A DNA stretch of 64,000 nucleotides from Rhizobium sp. 16-488-2b (GCF_017741815.1 NZ_JAGHMF010000022.1:1-64000); one strand, 5' to 3'; shown: positions 32,029 to 40,759, counted from the stretch's first letter. Program-made: numbers and translations. The notes: a model not told the origin generated them from the letters alone.

Positions 32029-32514
32029 ATGGTCAAGGAAATATCGCTCGCTGACGTTCGCGGGCTGGTCGGCACGGAAACCGGCCTTTCGGACTGGATC
32101 GTCGTCGATCAGACGATGATCAACGCCTTCGCCGACGCCACCCACGACCACCAGTTCATCCATGTCGATCCGGCCCGCGCCGCCGACAGCCCCTTTGGCG
32201 GCACGATCGCCCATGGTTTCCTGACGCTCTCGCTGCTGTCTGCGATGAACTACAATTGCCTGCCCAAGGTGCGCGAACAGACCATGGGCATCAACTACGG
32301 CTTCGACACCGTCCGCTTCGTCGCCCCGGTCAAATCCGGCGCCCGCATCCGCGGCCGCTTCATCCTCGCCGAAGCCCGCTTTCGCGGCGGCGGCATGCTG
32401 ATGACCACCTACGACGTCACCATCGAGATCGAAAACGAACGCAAGCCGGCGCTGACGGCACGCTGGACGACGATCATCCAGTTCGACCCGAAGGATCGGC
32501 CGGAGGACCATTAG
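32029..32514 (+). CDS. MaoC-family (R)-specific enoyl-CoA hydratase-like protein
   Basis: This 161-residue hotdog-fold protein has the MaoC signature: the catalytic Asp/His pair in DATHDHQFIHVDPARA and the following GGTIAHGFLTLSL. It probably hydrates an enoyl-CoA in the cytosol, as in fatty acid or polyhydroxyalkanoate metabolism. AAGAGGA precedes the start; TTG at 32026 and ATG at 32029 are adjacent, and I take the ATG. It is apparently a single gene after the glycogen operon. Confidence 0.9.
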   Translation: MVKEISLADVRGLVGTETGLSDWIVVDQTMINAFADATHDHQFIHVDPARAADSPFGGTIAHGFLTLSLLSAMNYNCLPKVREQTMGINYGFDTVRFVAPVKSGARIRGRFILAEARFRGGGMLMTTYDVTIEIENERKPALTARWTTIIQFDPKDRPEDH

Positions 32515-32562
32515 GCGGGAAGACGTGTAGGCGGGGGCTACGATAACGCCAGGAGGGCGGCG

Positions 32563-32795
32563 ATGAGCTTGGCATATAATGAGCAGCAAAGCTTTTCGCC
32601 AATGCCCTGGACCGCGCCTCGACGGCCTGCTTCACCGTCGGCATCGTCACGCCGATCGCCGGCGCGCTCTACGGGATCGGCAACTTCGTCCAGATATACA
32701 GCTGGTGGCTTGCCAGCTACTTCGCAGGTTGGCTTTTGCTTGCCGCGATATTACATTCTCTGGCGAGAAGAACGCTGAAGGGGCTCAGACCATGA
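32563..32795 (+). pseudogene. Small membrane protein broken by a one-base deletion
   Basis: An ATG with a perfect AGGAGG starts MSLAYNEQQ, but this frame soon turns into Pro/Arg/Ser-rich nonsense. From 32592 the next frame reads LFANALDRASTACFTVGIVT followed by a hydrophobic helix and a second one (WWLASYFAGWLLLAAIL), ending in TGA at 32793. That stop overlaps the next gene as ATGA, which supports the second frame as genuine. Adding one A in the CAAAG run near 32588 joins the frames into a 77-residue, two-helix protein. It is either a real inactivation or a base-calling error. Confidence 0.75.
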
Positions 32796-32917
32796 ATACT
32801 GGTGCCTTATTGTTCGTATCATTCGGCCTCCCGGCCATTATCGCCATCCTCGCCTATGCGGCGGTTCTTTGGCACGAGCGCGAGTGGCGCAAGCATCGCG
32901 ATCAGCCGGGCGAGTAG
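32792..32917 (+). CDS. Very small membrane protein (41 aa)
   Basis: A 41-residue protein: a single hydrophobic helix (ALLFVSFGLPAIIAILAYAAVL) followed by a charged tail (WHEREWRKHRDQPGE). The start overlaps the stop of the frameshifted gene by ATGA. I do not recognise a family. The plan, one helix and then a basic tail ending in PG-acid/base, is repeated in the next small gene, which suggests a related pair of membrane peptides. Confidence 0.6.
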   Translation: MNTGALLFVSFGLPAIIAILAYAAVLWHEREWRKHRDQPGE

Positions 32918-32956
32918 TCGTATCTTGATAAGACTCGTTCTGAATGGGATCGATCA

Positions 32957-33076
32957 ATGAGCGATTGGGTATTTGCTTTTGTCGTCACACCGGCAGTCGT
33001 TATCGTACTCGGCTACATCGCCATGCGCCTGCACATGTGGGACATCAAGCGTCACCACACGGAGCCGGGCAAGTAG
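32957..33076 (+). CDS. Very small membrane protein (39 aa)
   Basis: A 39-residue reading frame: MSDWVFAF, one hydrophobic helix (VVTPAVVIVLGYIAMRL), then HMWDIKRHHTEPGK. It resembles the preceding 41-residue protein in size, topology and C-terminal PG ending. It lies 39 bp downstream and is probably cotranscribed. It has no clear ribosome-binding site. Function unknown. Confidence 0.5.
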   Translation: MSDWVFAFVVTPAVVIVLGYIAMRLHMWDIKRHHTEPGK

Positions 33077-33157
33077 GTCAGCCGTGGCGAGCACGTGATA
33101 AAAACACACCCAAAAGTTGGCGTCGCCTTCCCCACGCGGATCGACTATACTGATCAC

Positions 33158-33328
33158 ATGGCAAAATCCTCGGCACAATCGGCTGTTATGGTTCGCGACG
33201 CAAAGACCGGGAAAACCGTCATTGTGCGTGGTGCCGGCGCTTTGAAGGATAGCGACCTGAAGATTCGCAAGGACGTCGATCTGACCAAGCCGATCTCATC
33301 GCAAGCCTTGAAAGATCGGCGAAAGTAG
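33158..33328 (+). CDS. Antitoxin of a PIN-type toxin-antitoxin pair
   Basis: A 56-residue basic protein (VMVRDAKTGKTVIVRGAGALK, then DVDLTKPISSQALKDRRK). Its size and position 12 bp before a PIN toxin gene mark it as the antitoxin. I choose the ATG at 33158; the GTG at 33095 would add 21 residues. A TATACT sits at 33147-33152, only 6 bases before the ATG, with no ribosome-binding site between, so a leaderless message is possible. Confidence 0.7.
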   Translation: MAKSSAQSAVMVRDAKTGKTVIVRGAGALKDSDLKIRKDVDLTKPISSQALKDRRK

Positions 33329-33340
33329 AGGCCGACAATA

Positions 33341-33766
33341 TTGCAGGGAGTTCTGCTCGACACGCACGCGCTCTACTGGCTGGTCAGCGGAAATCAACCC
33401 CTCTCCGATGAAGCTCTCGTCGCGATTGGCAAAGGCCAAGAGGCTCGCAGCCTCTACGTCTCGCCGATCACGGCTTGGGAGCTCTCGCTTGCAGTTCGGA
33501 AGCCAAACAATGCGCCTGACATAGGCGGCGTCGGCATTGCCAACTGGTTTCGAGACGCCGTTCGTGAAACCACTGCAAGGGTGGTTTCAATTAACCAGAA
33601 AATTGCGATAGAGGCGGCGGATGTGGTCATGACCACGGGACACAAGGACCCCGGCGATTGCTATCTGATAGCGACGGCGCGGGTGAGAAGGATGCCGATC
33701 GTCTCACGCGACAAGGTGATGCTGGCGATGGCATCAACTGGCTACGTCGACGTTATAAATTGCTGA
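33341..33766 (+). CDS. PIN-domain toxin (VapC type)
   Basis: A 141-residue PIN protein with Asp in LLDTHALYWLV, Glu in TAWELSLAVRKP, and Asp residues in HKDPGDCYLIATA and VSRDKVML. It starts with TTG after AGAGG. It differs from the VapC at 10346 and belongs to the branch starting LDTHALYW. It forms an operon with the antitoxin before it. Confidence 0.85.
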   Translation: MQGVLLDTHALYWLVSGNQPLSDEALVAIGKGQEARSLYVSPITAWELSLAVRKPNNAPDIGGVGIANWFRDAVRETTARVVSINQKIAIEAADVVMTTGHKDPGDCYLIATARVRRMPIVSRDKVMLAMASTGYVDVINC

Positions 33767-33816
33767 TGCTGTTGGCGTCGACCGTCAGGGCCTTGGGCAT
33801 AGCCAAAACCAAGTCA

Positions 33817-33840
33817 GGGACGGCGCGCTGGCACCGTCCC
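33817..33840. terminator. Possible hairpin between convergent genes
   Basis: GGGACGG and CCGTCCC form a 7-bp stem between the PIN toxin gene and soxG, which converge. Neither side has a good T tract, so intrinsic termination is doubtful. Confidence 0.35.
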
Positions 33841-33868
33841 CGATCTCATAATCATAACACGGCGAAGC

Positions 33869-34417
33869 TCAGTGCCCCGCATCCTCGGCGCCCTCGGCGA
33901 GCAGGCCGAAGACGAAGTCCGCGAAGGAGCGCCAGCATTCCACCCGGAACGTATCCTCCTCGGTGCGGAAGAGAACGATCTCGGCCTTGCCGAACAGGGT
34001 GCGCGAGCAGGCGCCGACGGGGAAGGCTTCGAGCGAAAGGTCCTGCGGGCAGCCCGTGGAGATCGTGGTCTCGGCGCCCGGGCCGGAGACGATGATCGCG
34101 ACGTTGCGGTGGGAGACGTCGGTCGCCGAATGCACGACGCCCACGTCCTTCAGCGCGCCCATCATGTCGGCGCCGCTCTCGTCGATGACCAGCCATTCGT
34201 CCGGCCCGAGCCAGAGTGCGGCGCGGCCGCCCTTGCGGCCCGAGGTCTTCGGTGCGTCAGGAACGGTGACGCCGAGCGCCGACGAGAGCGCCGAAAGCGC
34301 TTCAGTCGGAGCGCGCAGCGCAACGCGCGTGGCGAATGGTGCGGGTGTCAGCCGTACGCTGGCGGAGCCGCCCTGCTTGCCCGTGAGAACGGATGTGCGA
34401 ACTGCCGTATCAGCCAT
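33869..34417 (-). CDS. soxG: Sarcosine oxidase gamma subunit
   Basis: A 182-residue subunit of the heterotetrameric sarcosine oxidase. The sequence has the SoxG folate-binding-like pattern (WLGPDEWLVI, VTDVSHRNVAIIVSGPGAETTIS; then CPQDLSLEAFPVGACSRTLFGKAEI). The ATG at 34417 overlaps the end of soxA by 8 bp and is preferred over a longer start inside soxA. It is the last gene of soxB-soxD-soxA-soxG. Confidence 0.93.
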   Translation of the reverse strand: MADTAVRTSVLTGKQGGSASVRLTPAPFATRVALRAPTEALSALSSALGVTVPDAPKTSGRKGGRAALWLGPDEWLVIDESGADMMGALKDVGVVHSATDVSHRNVAIIVSGPGAETTISTGCPQDLSLEAFPVGACSRTLFGKAEIVLFRTEEDTFRVECWRSFADFVFGLLAEGAEDAGH

Positions 34418-37403
34418 TGATGCGGCCTCCTTCCTTGTCAAAGAACACCATATCCGTCACCTCGACCGCGATCGTCTTGTCGGGCATCGGCACGTAGAGC
34501 GTCTCGCCCATGCGCTTGCGGCCGCCGGCGACCAGCGCGAACGCGATCGACTTGCCGAGGTTCTCCGACCAGTAGGACGAGGTCACGTGACCCAGCATCG
34601 TCATCGGCTTCGGCTCGTTCGGGTTGGCGACGACCTGCGCGCCCTCTTCGAGAACCAACGTCGGATCCTTGGTGACGAGGCCGACCAGCTGCTTGCGGCC
34701 TTCCTTGACGAGATCCGGCCGCTTCAGGCCGCGTATGCCGACGAAGTCGGTCTTCTTCTTGGACACCGCCCAGTTGAGGCCGGCATCCTCAGGCGTCACG
34801 GTGCCATCCGTGTCCTGGCCGACGATGATGTAGCCCTTCTCGGCGCGAAGAACGTGCATCGTCTCCGTGCCGTAGACACAGGCGCCGAGCGGCTCGGCGT
34901 TCGCCCAGACGGCTTCGAGAACCGACTGGCCGTAATCTGCCGGCACGTTGATTTCGAAGCCGGTTTCGCCGGTGAACGACACGCGGAAGAGGCGCGCCGG
35001 AACGCCCATGACCGTGCACTCGGCAACGCTCATATGCGGGAAGGCCTCGTTGGAGATATCGACGCCTTCCACCAGCGGCGCGATGATCTCGCGCGCCTTC
35101 GGACCCTGCACGGCGATAACGGCCCACTGCTCGGTCACAGACGTCAGCCACACCTTCAGATGCGGGAATTCGGTCTGCAGATAGTCTTCCATGTGGTTCA
35201 ACACGCGCGGCGCGCCGCCCGTCGTTGTCGTCACGTGGAAGCGATCGTCGGCCAGGCGCCCGACGACGCCGTCGTCATAAACAAAGCCGTCGTCGCGGGT
35301 CATGATGCCGTAGCGGCACTTGCCAGGCTTCAGCGTGTCCCAGGCGTTGGTGTACATCAGGTTCATGAACTCGGCGGCATCGGGACCGACGACCTCGATT
35401 TTGCCGAGCGTCGAGGCATCGAACACGCCGGCCACATCGCGCGCCGTCTTGCATTCGCGCGCCACCGCCTGGTGCATGGTTTCGCCGGCGCGCGGGTAGA
35501 ACCACGCACGCTTCCAGTTGCCGACATCCTCGAATACCGCGCCCTGGGCTTCTTCCCACTGGTGCAGCGGCGTCTTGCGCGTCGGATCGAACAGCTCGCC
35601 ACGCGAATGCGCGATCAGCGTGCCGTAGGTCACCGGCGTGTAGGGCGCGCGGAAGGTGGTGAGACCGACCTGCGGGATCTCCTTGCCCAGCATCTCGGCG
35701 GCAATCGCCAGACCGTGCATGTTGGAGAGCTTGCCCTGGTCGGACGCCATGCCGTTGGTGGTGAAGCGCTTGATGTGCTCGATCGAGTGCATCCCCTCGC
35801 GCACGGCAAGGCGGATATCCTTGGCGCAGACGTCGTGCTGGAAATCGATGAAGGCCTTGGCGCTGGTCTCCGGACCCGCCCCTTCCGCCGCACCGATCAT
35901 CCCACCGGTCCACTGATGTGCCTGCTCGGCGGAGATGCTGATCTTGCCAGCGGACGCCTTGCCGGCGGCCTGCGCCATCAGCTCGCCGGCGGCCAGTGAT
36001 TCCTCGATCGTGCGCTGCAGGTCGTCGGTGCCGTTGCAGGCGCCGACGGAGAGGCAATCCTGGGCATAGGTGCCGGGCAGGAAGCGCTGCGTTTCCGGCT
36101 CGAACTTCACCTTGCCGCGCGACTGCGAGAACAGATGCACGGATGGCGTCCAGCCGGCCGAAACGAGCAGCGCATCGACCGCGATCTTGCGCGGCGAGCC
36201 GCCGCCGTTGCGGGCGACCGTCATCGACGAGATGCGCAGCTTGCCTGAGGTGTTGACGACCGACTGGCCAGAGAGAACATCGATGCCGAGCGAACGGGCC
36301 TCGGCCAGAACCGCAGCACCCGGCGTCTGCCTGCAATCGACGATCGCCGCGATCTCGACGCCTGCGCGCTTCAGGTCGAAGGCCGCCTCATAGGCCGAGT
36401 CGTGCGCCGTATAGACGCCGACCTTCTGGCCGACGGTAACGCCGTACTGGTTGAGATACATGCGCGCGGCGGATGCCAGCATGATGCCCGGACGGTCGTT
36501 GTTCGGGAACACCATGTGGCGCTCGATGGCGCCGTTGGCGAGGATAACGCGCTTGGCGCGCAGCTGCCACAGACGCTCGCGCGGCAGATGGCGGCTGGGG
36601 TTGGCGACATGGTCGGTCACGCGCTCGGCAAGGCCGACGAAATTATGGTTGTAATAGCCGAAAGCGGTGGTGCGGGTCAGAACCTGCACATTGTCCATTG
36701 CCTTCAGAGCCGCAACCGTCTTCTGCGCCCACTCGTAGCCGGAAAGGCCGTCGATCGTCACACCGCTATCGTAGCGCAGCGCGCCGCCGACATCGGCCTG
36801 CTCGTCGCAGAGGATGACCTTGGCGCCGGTCTGCGCCGCGGCCAGTGCCGCCGAAAGACCAGCAACGCCGGCGCCGACGACGAGCACGTCGCAATGCGCG
36901 TAACGGCCGGCATAGTGATCCGGATCGGCTTCCTTCGGCGCAACGCCGAGGCCGGCCGCGCGGCGGATGATCGGCTCATAGAGGCTCTTCCAGGCGGCCT
37001 TCGGCCACATGAAGGTCTTGTAGTAGAAACCGGCCGCGAAGAAGGGCGAGAGCAGGTTGTTGATGCCGCCGATATCGAAGGAAAGCGACGGGAAGCGGTT
37101 CTGCGATTCGACGATCATCCCGTCGAACACTTCCTGCACCGTGGCGCGCACGTTCGGCTGCTTGCGGGCAGCGTCGCGCGACACGTCGATCAGCGCGTTC
37201 GGCTCCTCGGCGCCGGCCGACAAAATGCCGCGCGGGCGGTGATACTTGAACGAGCGGCCGACCAGATGGATGTTGTTGGCAATCAGCGCCGAGGCGACGG
37301 TGTCGCCCTCGAGCGCGGTATAGGTCTTGCCGTCGAAGGTGAAGCGCGCGGTCTTGGCGGGCGTCAGGCGGCCCTTGCCCGATATACGGTTCGCAGCGCT
37401 CAT
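34410..37403 (-). CDS. soxA: Sarcosine oxidase alpha subunit
   Basis: A 997-residue subunit. Residues ~15-100 resemble a 2Fe-2S-ferredoxin-like fold (FTFDGKTYTALEGDTVASALI) without an obvious cluster. Residues ~170-500 form a nucleotide-disulfide oxidoreductase-type domain (CDVLVVGAGVAGLSAALAAAQ), which binds NAD in this family. Residues ~610-990 are an aminomethyltransferase (GCV_T-like) domain that binds tetrahydrofolate and traps the formaldehyde. Start and stop overlap soxD and soxG. The length is normal for the family. Confidence 0.96.
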   Translation of the reverse strand: MSAANRISGKGRLTPAKTARFTFDGKTYTALEGDTVASALIANNIHLVGRSFKYHRPRGILSAGAEEPNALIDVSRDAARKQPNVRATVQEVFDGMIVESQNRFPSLSFDIGGINNLLSPFFAAGFYYKTFMWPKAAWKSLYEPIIRRAAGLGVAPKEADPDHYAGRYAHCDVLVVGAGVAGLSAALAAAQTGAKVILCDEQADVGGALRYDSGVTIDGLSGYEWAQKTVAALKAMDNVQVLTRTTAFGYYNHNFVGLAERVTDHVANPSRHLPRERLWQLRAKRVILANGAIERHMVFPNNDRPGIMLASAARMYLNQYGVTVGQKVGVYTAHDSAYEAAFDLKRAGVEIAAIVDCRQTPGAAVLAEARSLGIDVLSGQSVVNTSGKLRISSMTVARNGGGSPRKIAVDALLVSAGWTPSVHLFSQSRGKVKFEPETQRFLPGTYAQDCLSVGACNGTDDLQRTIEESLAAGELMAQAAGKASAGKISISAEQAHQWTGGMIGAAEGAGPETSAKAFIDFQHDVCAKDIRLAVREGMHSIEHIKRFTTNGMASDQGKLSNMHGLAIAAEMLGKEIPQVGLTTFRAPYTPVTYGTLIAHSRGELFDPTRKTPLHQWEEAQGAVFEDVGNWKRAWFYPRAGETMHQAVARECKTARDVAGVFDASTLGKIEVVGPDAAEFMNLMYTNAWDTLKPGKCRYGIMTRDDGFVYDDGVVGRLADDRFHVTTTTGGAPRVLNHMEDYLQTEFPHLKVWLTSVTEQWAVIAVQGPKAREIIAPLVEGVDISNEAFPHMSVAECTVMGVPARLFRVSFTGETGFEINVPADYGQSVLEAVWANAEPLGACVYGTETMHVLRAEKGYIIVGQDTDGTVTPEDAGLNWAVSKKKTDFVGIRGLKRPDLVKEGRKQLVGLVTKDPTLVLEEGAQVVANPNEPKPMTMLGHVTSSYWSENLGKSIAFALVAGGRKRMGETLYVPMPDKTIAVEVTDMVFFDKEGGRING

Positions 37404-37741
37404 TTCGCTTCTCCTTCGAGCTGCTCATAGGTCTCGACGGGAGCATGGGGCGCGGCCGCAGCACCGATATCGGGCTTCGGCTCGCCGGCCTTGTACGTCA
37501 TGATGAACTTGTCGCTGATCGTGTCGCGCGCCGCGTTGAAGAAGCGGCCGCATCCGTGCTGGTGGCGCCAGCGTTCGAAGATCAGCCCCTTCGGGTTGTC
37601 GCGCACGAAGAAGAACTCCTCGAACTGTTCGTCGGAGATCTCGGCGATATTGGTCGGGCGGGCGATATGGGCATCGCCGGCGCCGCGAAATTCGAGCTCG
37701 GAGCGCTCTTCCTGACAGTATGGGCAATAGATAAGAAGCAT
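37400..37741 (-). CDS. soxD: Sarcosine oxidase delta subunit
   Basis: A 113-residue subunit. The N-terminus (LLIYCPYCQEERSELEFRGAGDAH) holds a Cys-X2-Cys pair, and RHQHGCGRFFNAARDT holds His and Cys; together they form the zinc site of SoxD. GAGGA precedes the ATG. It lies 12 bp after soxB and overlaps soxA by ATGA. Confidence 0.95.
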   Translation of the reverse strand: MLLIYCPYCQEERSELEFRGAGDAHIARPTNIAEISDEQFEEFFFVRDNPKGLIFERWRHQHGCGRFFNAARDTISDKFIMTYKAGEPKPDIGAAAAPHAPVETYEQLEGEAK

Positions 37742-37753
37742 GATGTCCTCGTG

Positions 37754-39007
37754 TCAGTGCGCGACGGCTGCGGCGGCGGCTTCGTCGATCAGACGGCCGG
37801 TGCGGAAGCGGTCCAGCGTCAGGCCGGCATTGAACTTGTGCGCCTCGTCGCGGGCAATGAGGTGCGCGAAGAGATTGGCCGAGCCCGGCGTCGCCTTGAA
37901 GCCGCCGGTGCCCCAGCCGCAGTTGACGTAGAGCCCCGGAACCGGCGTCTTCGACTGAATGGCCGAGCGATCCGGCGTGTTGTCGACGATCCCGCCCCAC
38001 TGGCGCATCATCTTGACGCGGCGGAACATCGGGAAGAGCTCGCAGATGGCATCGAGCGTATGCGTGATGATCTGCAGGCCGCCGGTCTGGCTGTAGGAAT
38101 TGTACTGGTCGGTGCCGGCGCCGATGACGAGCTCGCCCTTGTCGGACTGCGAGATATAGGCATGCACCGTGTTGGACATGACCACGCAGGGGAAGATCGG
38201 CTTTAGCGGTTCGGAGACAAGCGCCTGCAGCGGGCTCGATTGCAGCGGCACGCGCACATCGGCCATCTTCATGACCGTGGTGGTGTGGCCGGCGGCAGAA
38301 ACGCCGACCTTCTTGGCGCCGATGAAACCGCGCGATGTCTCGACACCGGTGACGCGACCGTCAGGGCCTCGGCGGATGCCGGTCACTTCGCAATTCTGGA
38401 TGATGTGAACGCCGCGATCGGACGCCGCGCGCGCATAGCCCCAGGCAACAGCATCGTGGCGCGCCGTGCCGCCGCGGCGCTGGAGAGCCGCACCGTTGAT
38501 CGGGTAGCGGGCACTGGCGGAGATATCGAGCGGCGGACAATAGGCTTTCGCCTGCTCCGGCGTCAGCCATTCATTGTCGATGCCGTAGAGACGGTTGGCA
38601 TGGATATGTCGCTTGAACGACTGCTGGTCGTGCACATTGTGCGACAGCATCATCACGCCGCGCGGCGAGTACATGACATTGTAGTTGAGATCCTGCGAGA
38701 GGTTCTCCCAGAGCTTCATCGAATGCTCGTAGATATGCATGCTCTCTTCATAGAGATAGTTCGAGCGGATGATGGTCGTGTTGCGGCCGGTATTGCCGCC
38801 GCCGAGCCAGCCCTTTTCGAGCACCGCGACATTGGTGATGCCGTGCTCCTTGGCCAGATAATAGGCCGCGCCCAGGCCATGTCCGCCGCCACCGATGATG
38901 ATGACGTCGTATTCGGCGCGCGGCTCCGGCGAAGTCCATTGCTTGTCCCAGCCCTTGTGCCCCCTGAGAGCCTCACGTGCCACGGCAAAAACCGAATATC
39001 TGCGCAT
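37754..39007 (-). CDS. soxB: Sarcosine oxidase beta subunit
   Basis: A 417-residue flavoprotein that oxidises sarcosine to glycine and formaldehyde. An FAD Rossmann motif (YDVIIIGGGGHGLGAAYYLAKEHG) is followed by the expected DAO fold. I use the ATG at 39007 (MRRYSVFAVAREAL), which has AAGGAG about 10 bases upstream and gives the usual length; a longer frame to 39271 has no family similarity. It is the promoter-proximal gene. The 257 bp upstream, shared with the gene at 39265, must hold the promoter; no operator was identified. Confidence 0.96.
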   Translation of the reverse strand: MRRYSVFAVAREALRGHKGWDKQWTSPEPRAEYDVIIIGGGGHGLGAAYYLAKEHGITNVAVLEKGWLGGGNTGRNTTIIRSNYLYEESMHIYEHSMKLWENLSQDLNYNVMYSPRGVMMLSHNVHDQQSFKRHIHANRLYGIDNEWLTPEQAKAYCPPLDISASARYPINGAALQRRGGTARHDAVAWGYARAASDRGVHIIQNCEVTGIRRGPDGRVTGVETSRGFIGAKKVGVSAAGHTTTVMKMADVRVPLQSSPLQALVSEPLKPIFPCVVMSNTVHAYISQSDKGELVIGAGTDQYNSYSQTGGLQIITHTLDAICELFPMFRRVKMMRQWGGIVDNTPDRSAIQSKTPVPGLYVNCGWGTGGFKATPGSANLFAHLIARDEAHKFNAGLTLDRFRTGRLIDEAAAAAVAH

Positions 39008-39264
39008 CCGCCTTGATCTCCTTGCGGGGAAAATCCCCTGTCGTCGGCCATACAAATCGCAAATCCAAATGCGGCACAACGTTTCTTTTGCGACGCCGGG
39101 AGGCTTTTGTTTTGACACGGCGCAAGATTGCTTGGGATGCGCCGCGAGACAGGCTGCGACATTTTCGCCGGACCGGGAATGAATAACCCATGTTGAATAG
39201 CAATGTCGTGATCGGGGCCCGGCTGACCTTGATCGTCTTTCGAAGCGCGTGCTAGTCGCGCGGC

Positions 39265-39666
39265 ATGGCAAAGCTACTACCCCCGATGGGCCTCGGCCTT
39301 CTCAAGACGGGCCTCGCCCTTTTCGCGATCTGCGCCCTTTCGACCGACGCACTCGCACTCGATGGCAGAACGATCGCCCAGATCAAGAAGCTCACCCCGG
39401 TCGATCAGCTCGACCAGCGATGCGACATCGAAGCGATGGACCGGCTGCAGGCCGACAAGGTCATCTCCTACACCTTCTCGCATCCCAAGCGGACGGCGGT
39501 GCATGTCGATGCAGATGGCGCGGTGTTCCGGCGCAACGGCAACTGGTACCGCCTGTCCTATGCCTGCACGACGAGCCCCGACCACCTCTCGATCGTCGCC
39601 TTCTCCTTCAAGCGCGGCGCGATCATCGCCCACAAGGACTGGACGCGGTATTATCTCTATCCGTAA
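39265..39666 (+). CDS. DUF930-type exported protein
   Basis: A 133-residue protein with an N-terminal signal (TGLALFAICALSTDALA, before LDGRT). The body reads DQRCDIEAMDRLQADKVISY, AVHVDADGAVFRRNGNWYRLSYAC and ends YYLYP, the pattern of the DUF930 family in Rhizobiales. Two Cys could form a disulfide in the periplasm. The role is unknown. It converges on the next gene with only 9 bp between the stops. Confidence 0.75.
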   Translation: MAKLLPPMGLGLLKTGLALFAICALSTDALALDGRTIAQIKKLTPVDQLDQRCDIEAMDRLQADKVISYTFSHPKRTAVHVDADGAVFRRNGNWYRLSYACTTSPDHLSIVAFSFKRGAIIAHKDWTRYYLYP

Positions 39667-39675
39667 GCGGCGGCT

Positions 39676-40347
39676 TCACCCACAGCTGGACTGCAGCGCC
39701 AATCGCGGCTCCGGAGCGCTTCCAGCAGGCGCAAATCCGACCTCGCTCCCCCGGTTGGGGGCACGAGTGTGGCCGGGATGGATGATGCCAAATCTGCCCA
39801 GGTATCTGAGGCCTGCGTAATAGCGTGAGGGCGGCGGCGAAACAGATGTCGCTTCCCCAACTTCGTCGGCACTAATGTAGCTTTGGGTGCGAGCCGCCCC
39901 GGGGTCGATCTTATCGTCAATCGGCTCGAAACCTCGGTGCGAAAGCCGCTCCGCAAATGGCGTCAGCTTGGGAGTGAGGCGCTCGTCGCAGCTCGCCAAG
40001 ACGGTGTCCTGCAGCGGCGTCACGAAGATGAGCTTGTAACCGGTCCCGATATAGTAGGTGTCGTCCGTCTCGCTGACATAGACGGCGGCCCCGGAATTAT
40101 AGGGTTTCTTCCAGATTTCGATCCAGTCGCTCGATCCCACAGCCCACGGCCAGCCCTTCCGCTCGAGCGTCAGTCGTTGATCCATGCCCAGCCCCCAGGC
40201 CATGGTGTATGACAACACATATTCGTTCGGCTTGAGATCGATCACCACGGATCGCCGCGAGAAGACCTGCCAGGCGATGGCGCAACCAGCAATGACGCAA
40301 AGCGCGATCGTTGCTCGGAGCATCCCGCGTGTTATCGCGCGCCTCAT
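39676..40347 (-). CDS. Hypothetical membrane-anchored protein
   Basis: About 223 residues. After a basic start (MRRAITRGMLRA) comes one membrane helix (TIALCVIAGCAIAWQVF), then an exported domain with NEYVLSYTMAWGLGMDQRL, ETDDTYYIGTGYKLIFVTP and a lone Cys in VLASCDERL. The ATG at 40347 follows AGGAGGCGAGGC, so the start is firm. The last 25 residues look compositionally different and may be poorly conserved. No family recognised. Confidence 0.65.
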   Translation of the reverse strand: MRRAITRGMLRATIALCVIAGCAIAWQVFSRRSVVIDLKPNEYVLSYTMAWGLGMDQRLTLERKGWPWAVGSSDWIEIWKKPYNSGAAVYVSETDDTYYIGTGYKLIFVTPLQDTVLASCDERLTPKLTPFAERLSHRGFEPIDDKIDPGAARTQSYISADEVGEATSVSPPPSRYYAGLRYLGRFGIIHPGHTRAPNRGSEVGFAPAGSAPEPRLALQSSCG

Positions 40348-40478
40348 GCCTCGCCTCCTGTCCTTCCGATCCCCGACATCGGCAAAGCCGTCGGTTGCAA
40401 TTGCCACTCCCTCGCCTAGCTTTCCCATGAAGTCCCGCCGCAGCCAAGCGGTGGTGCGACGAGAAAGGGAGGCAAGGC

Positions 40479-40745
40479 ATGTGCCGGAATATCAAACCCC
40501 TGTTCAATTTCGACCCGCCGGCAACGGACGCGGAAATCCATGATGCGGCGCTTCAGTTCGTGCGCAAGCTGAGCGGCAGCAACAAGCCGTCGAAACGCAA
40601 CGAGAAAGCCTTCGAGGCCGCCGTCAAGTCGATCGCGGCCTGCGCTAGAGAACTGCTGGACACGCTGGAGACCTCGCAGCCACCACGCGATCGCGAGGAA
40701 GTGGCCGCCAAGGCGCGCGCGAAATCAGCGCTCCGGTTCGCGTGA
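40479..40745 (+). CDS. DUF2277-family protein
   Basis: An 88-residue protein starting MCRNIKPLFNFDPPATDAEI, then ALQFVRKLSG and DREEVAAKARAKSALRFA, the clear DUF2277 pattern. It has Cys residues at 2 and about 52. No function has been established that I know of. A VOC-family gene follows 14 bp downstream, and both are probably one operon. Confidence 0.85.
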   Translation: MCRNIKPLFNFDPPATDAEIHDAALQFVRKLSGSNKPSKRNEKAFEAAVKSIAACARELLDTLETSQPPRDREEVAAKARAKSALRFA

Positions 40746-40759
40746 AGGAGGCAGGACGC

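Noticed and set aside
32579..32917. Longer version of the 41-residue membrane protein
   Set aside because: The N-terminal part is Arg/His-rich out-of-frame translation of the broken two-helix gene; the true start is the ATG at 32792, in the ATGA overlap.
33963..35999. 678-codon plus-strand frame opposite soxA/soxG
   Set aside because: Antisense to well-conserved sarcosine oxidase genes; no family resemblance.
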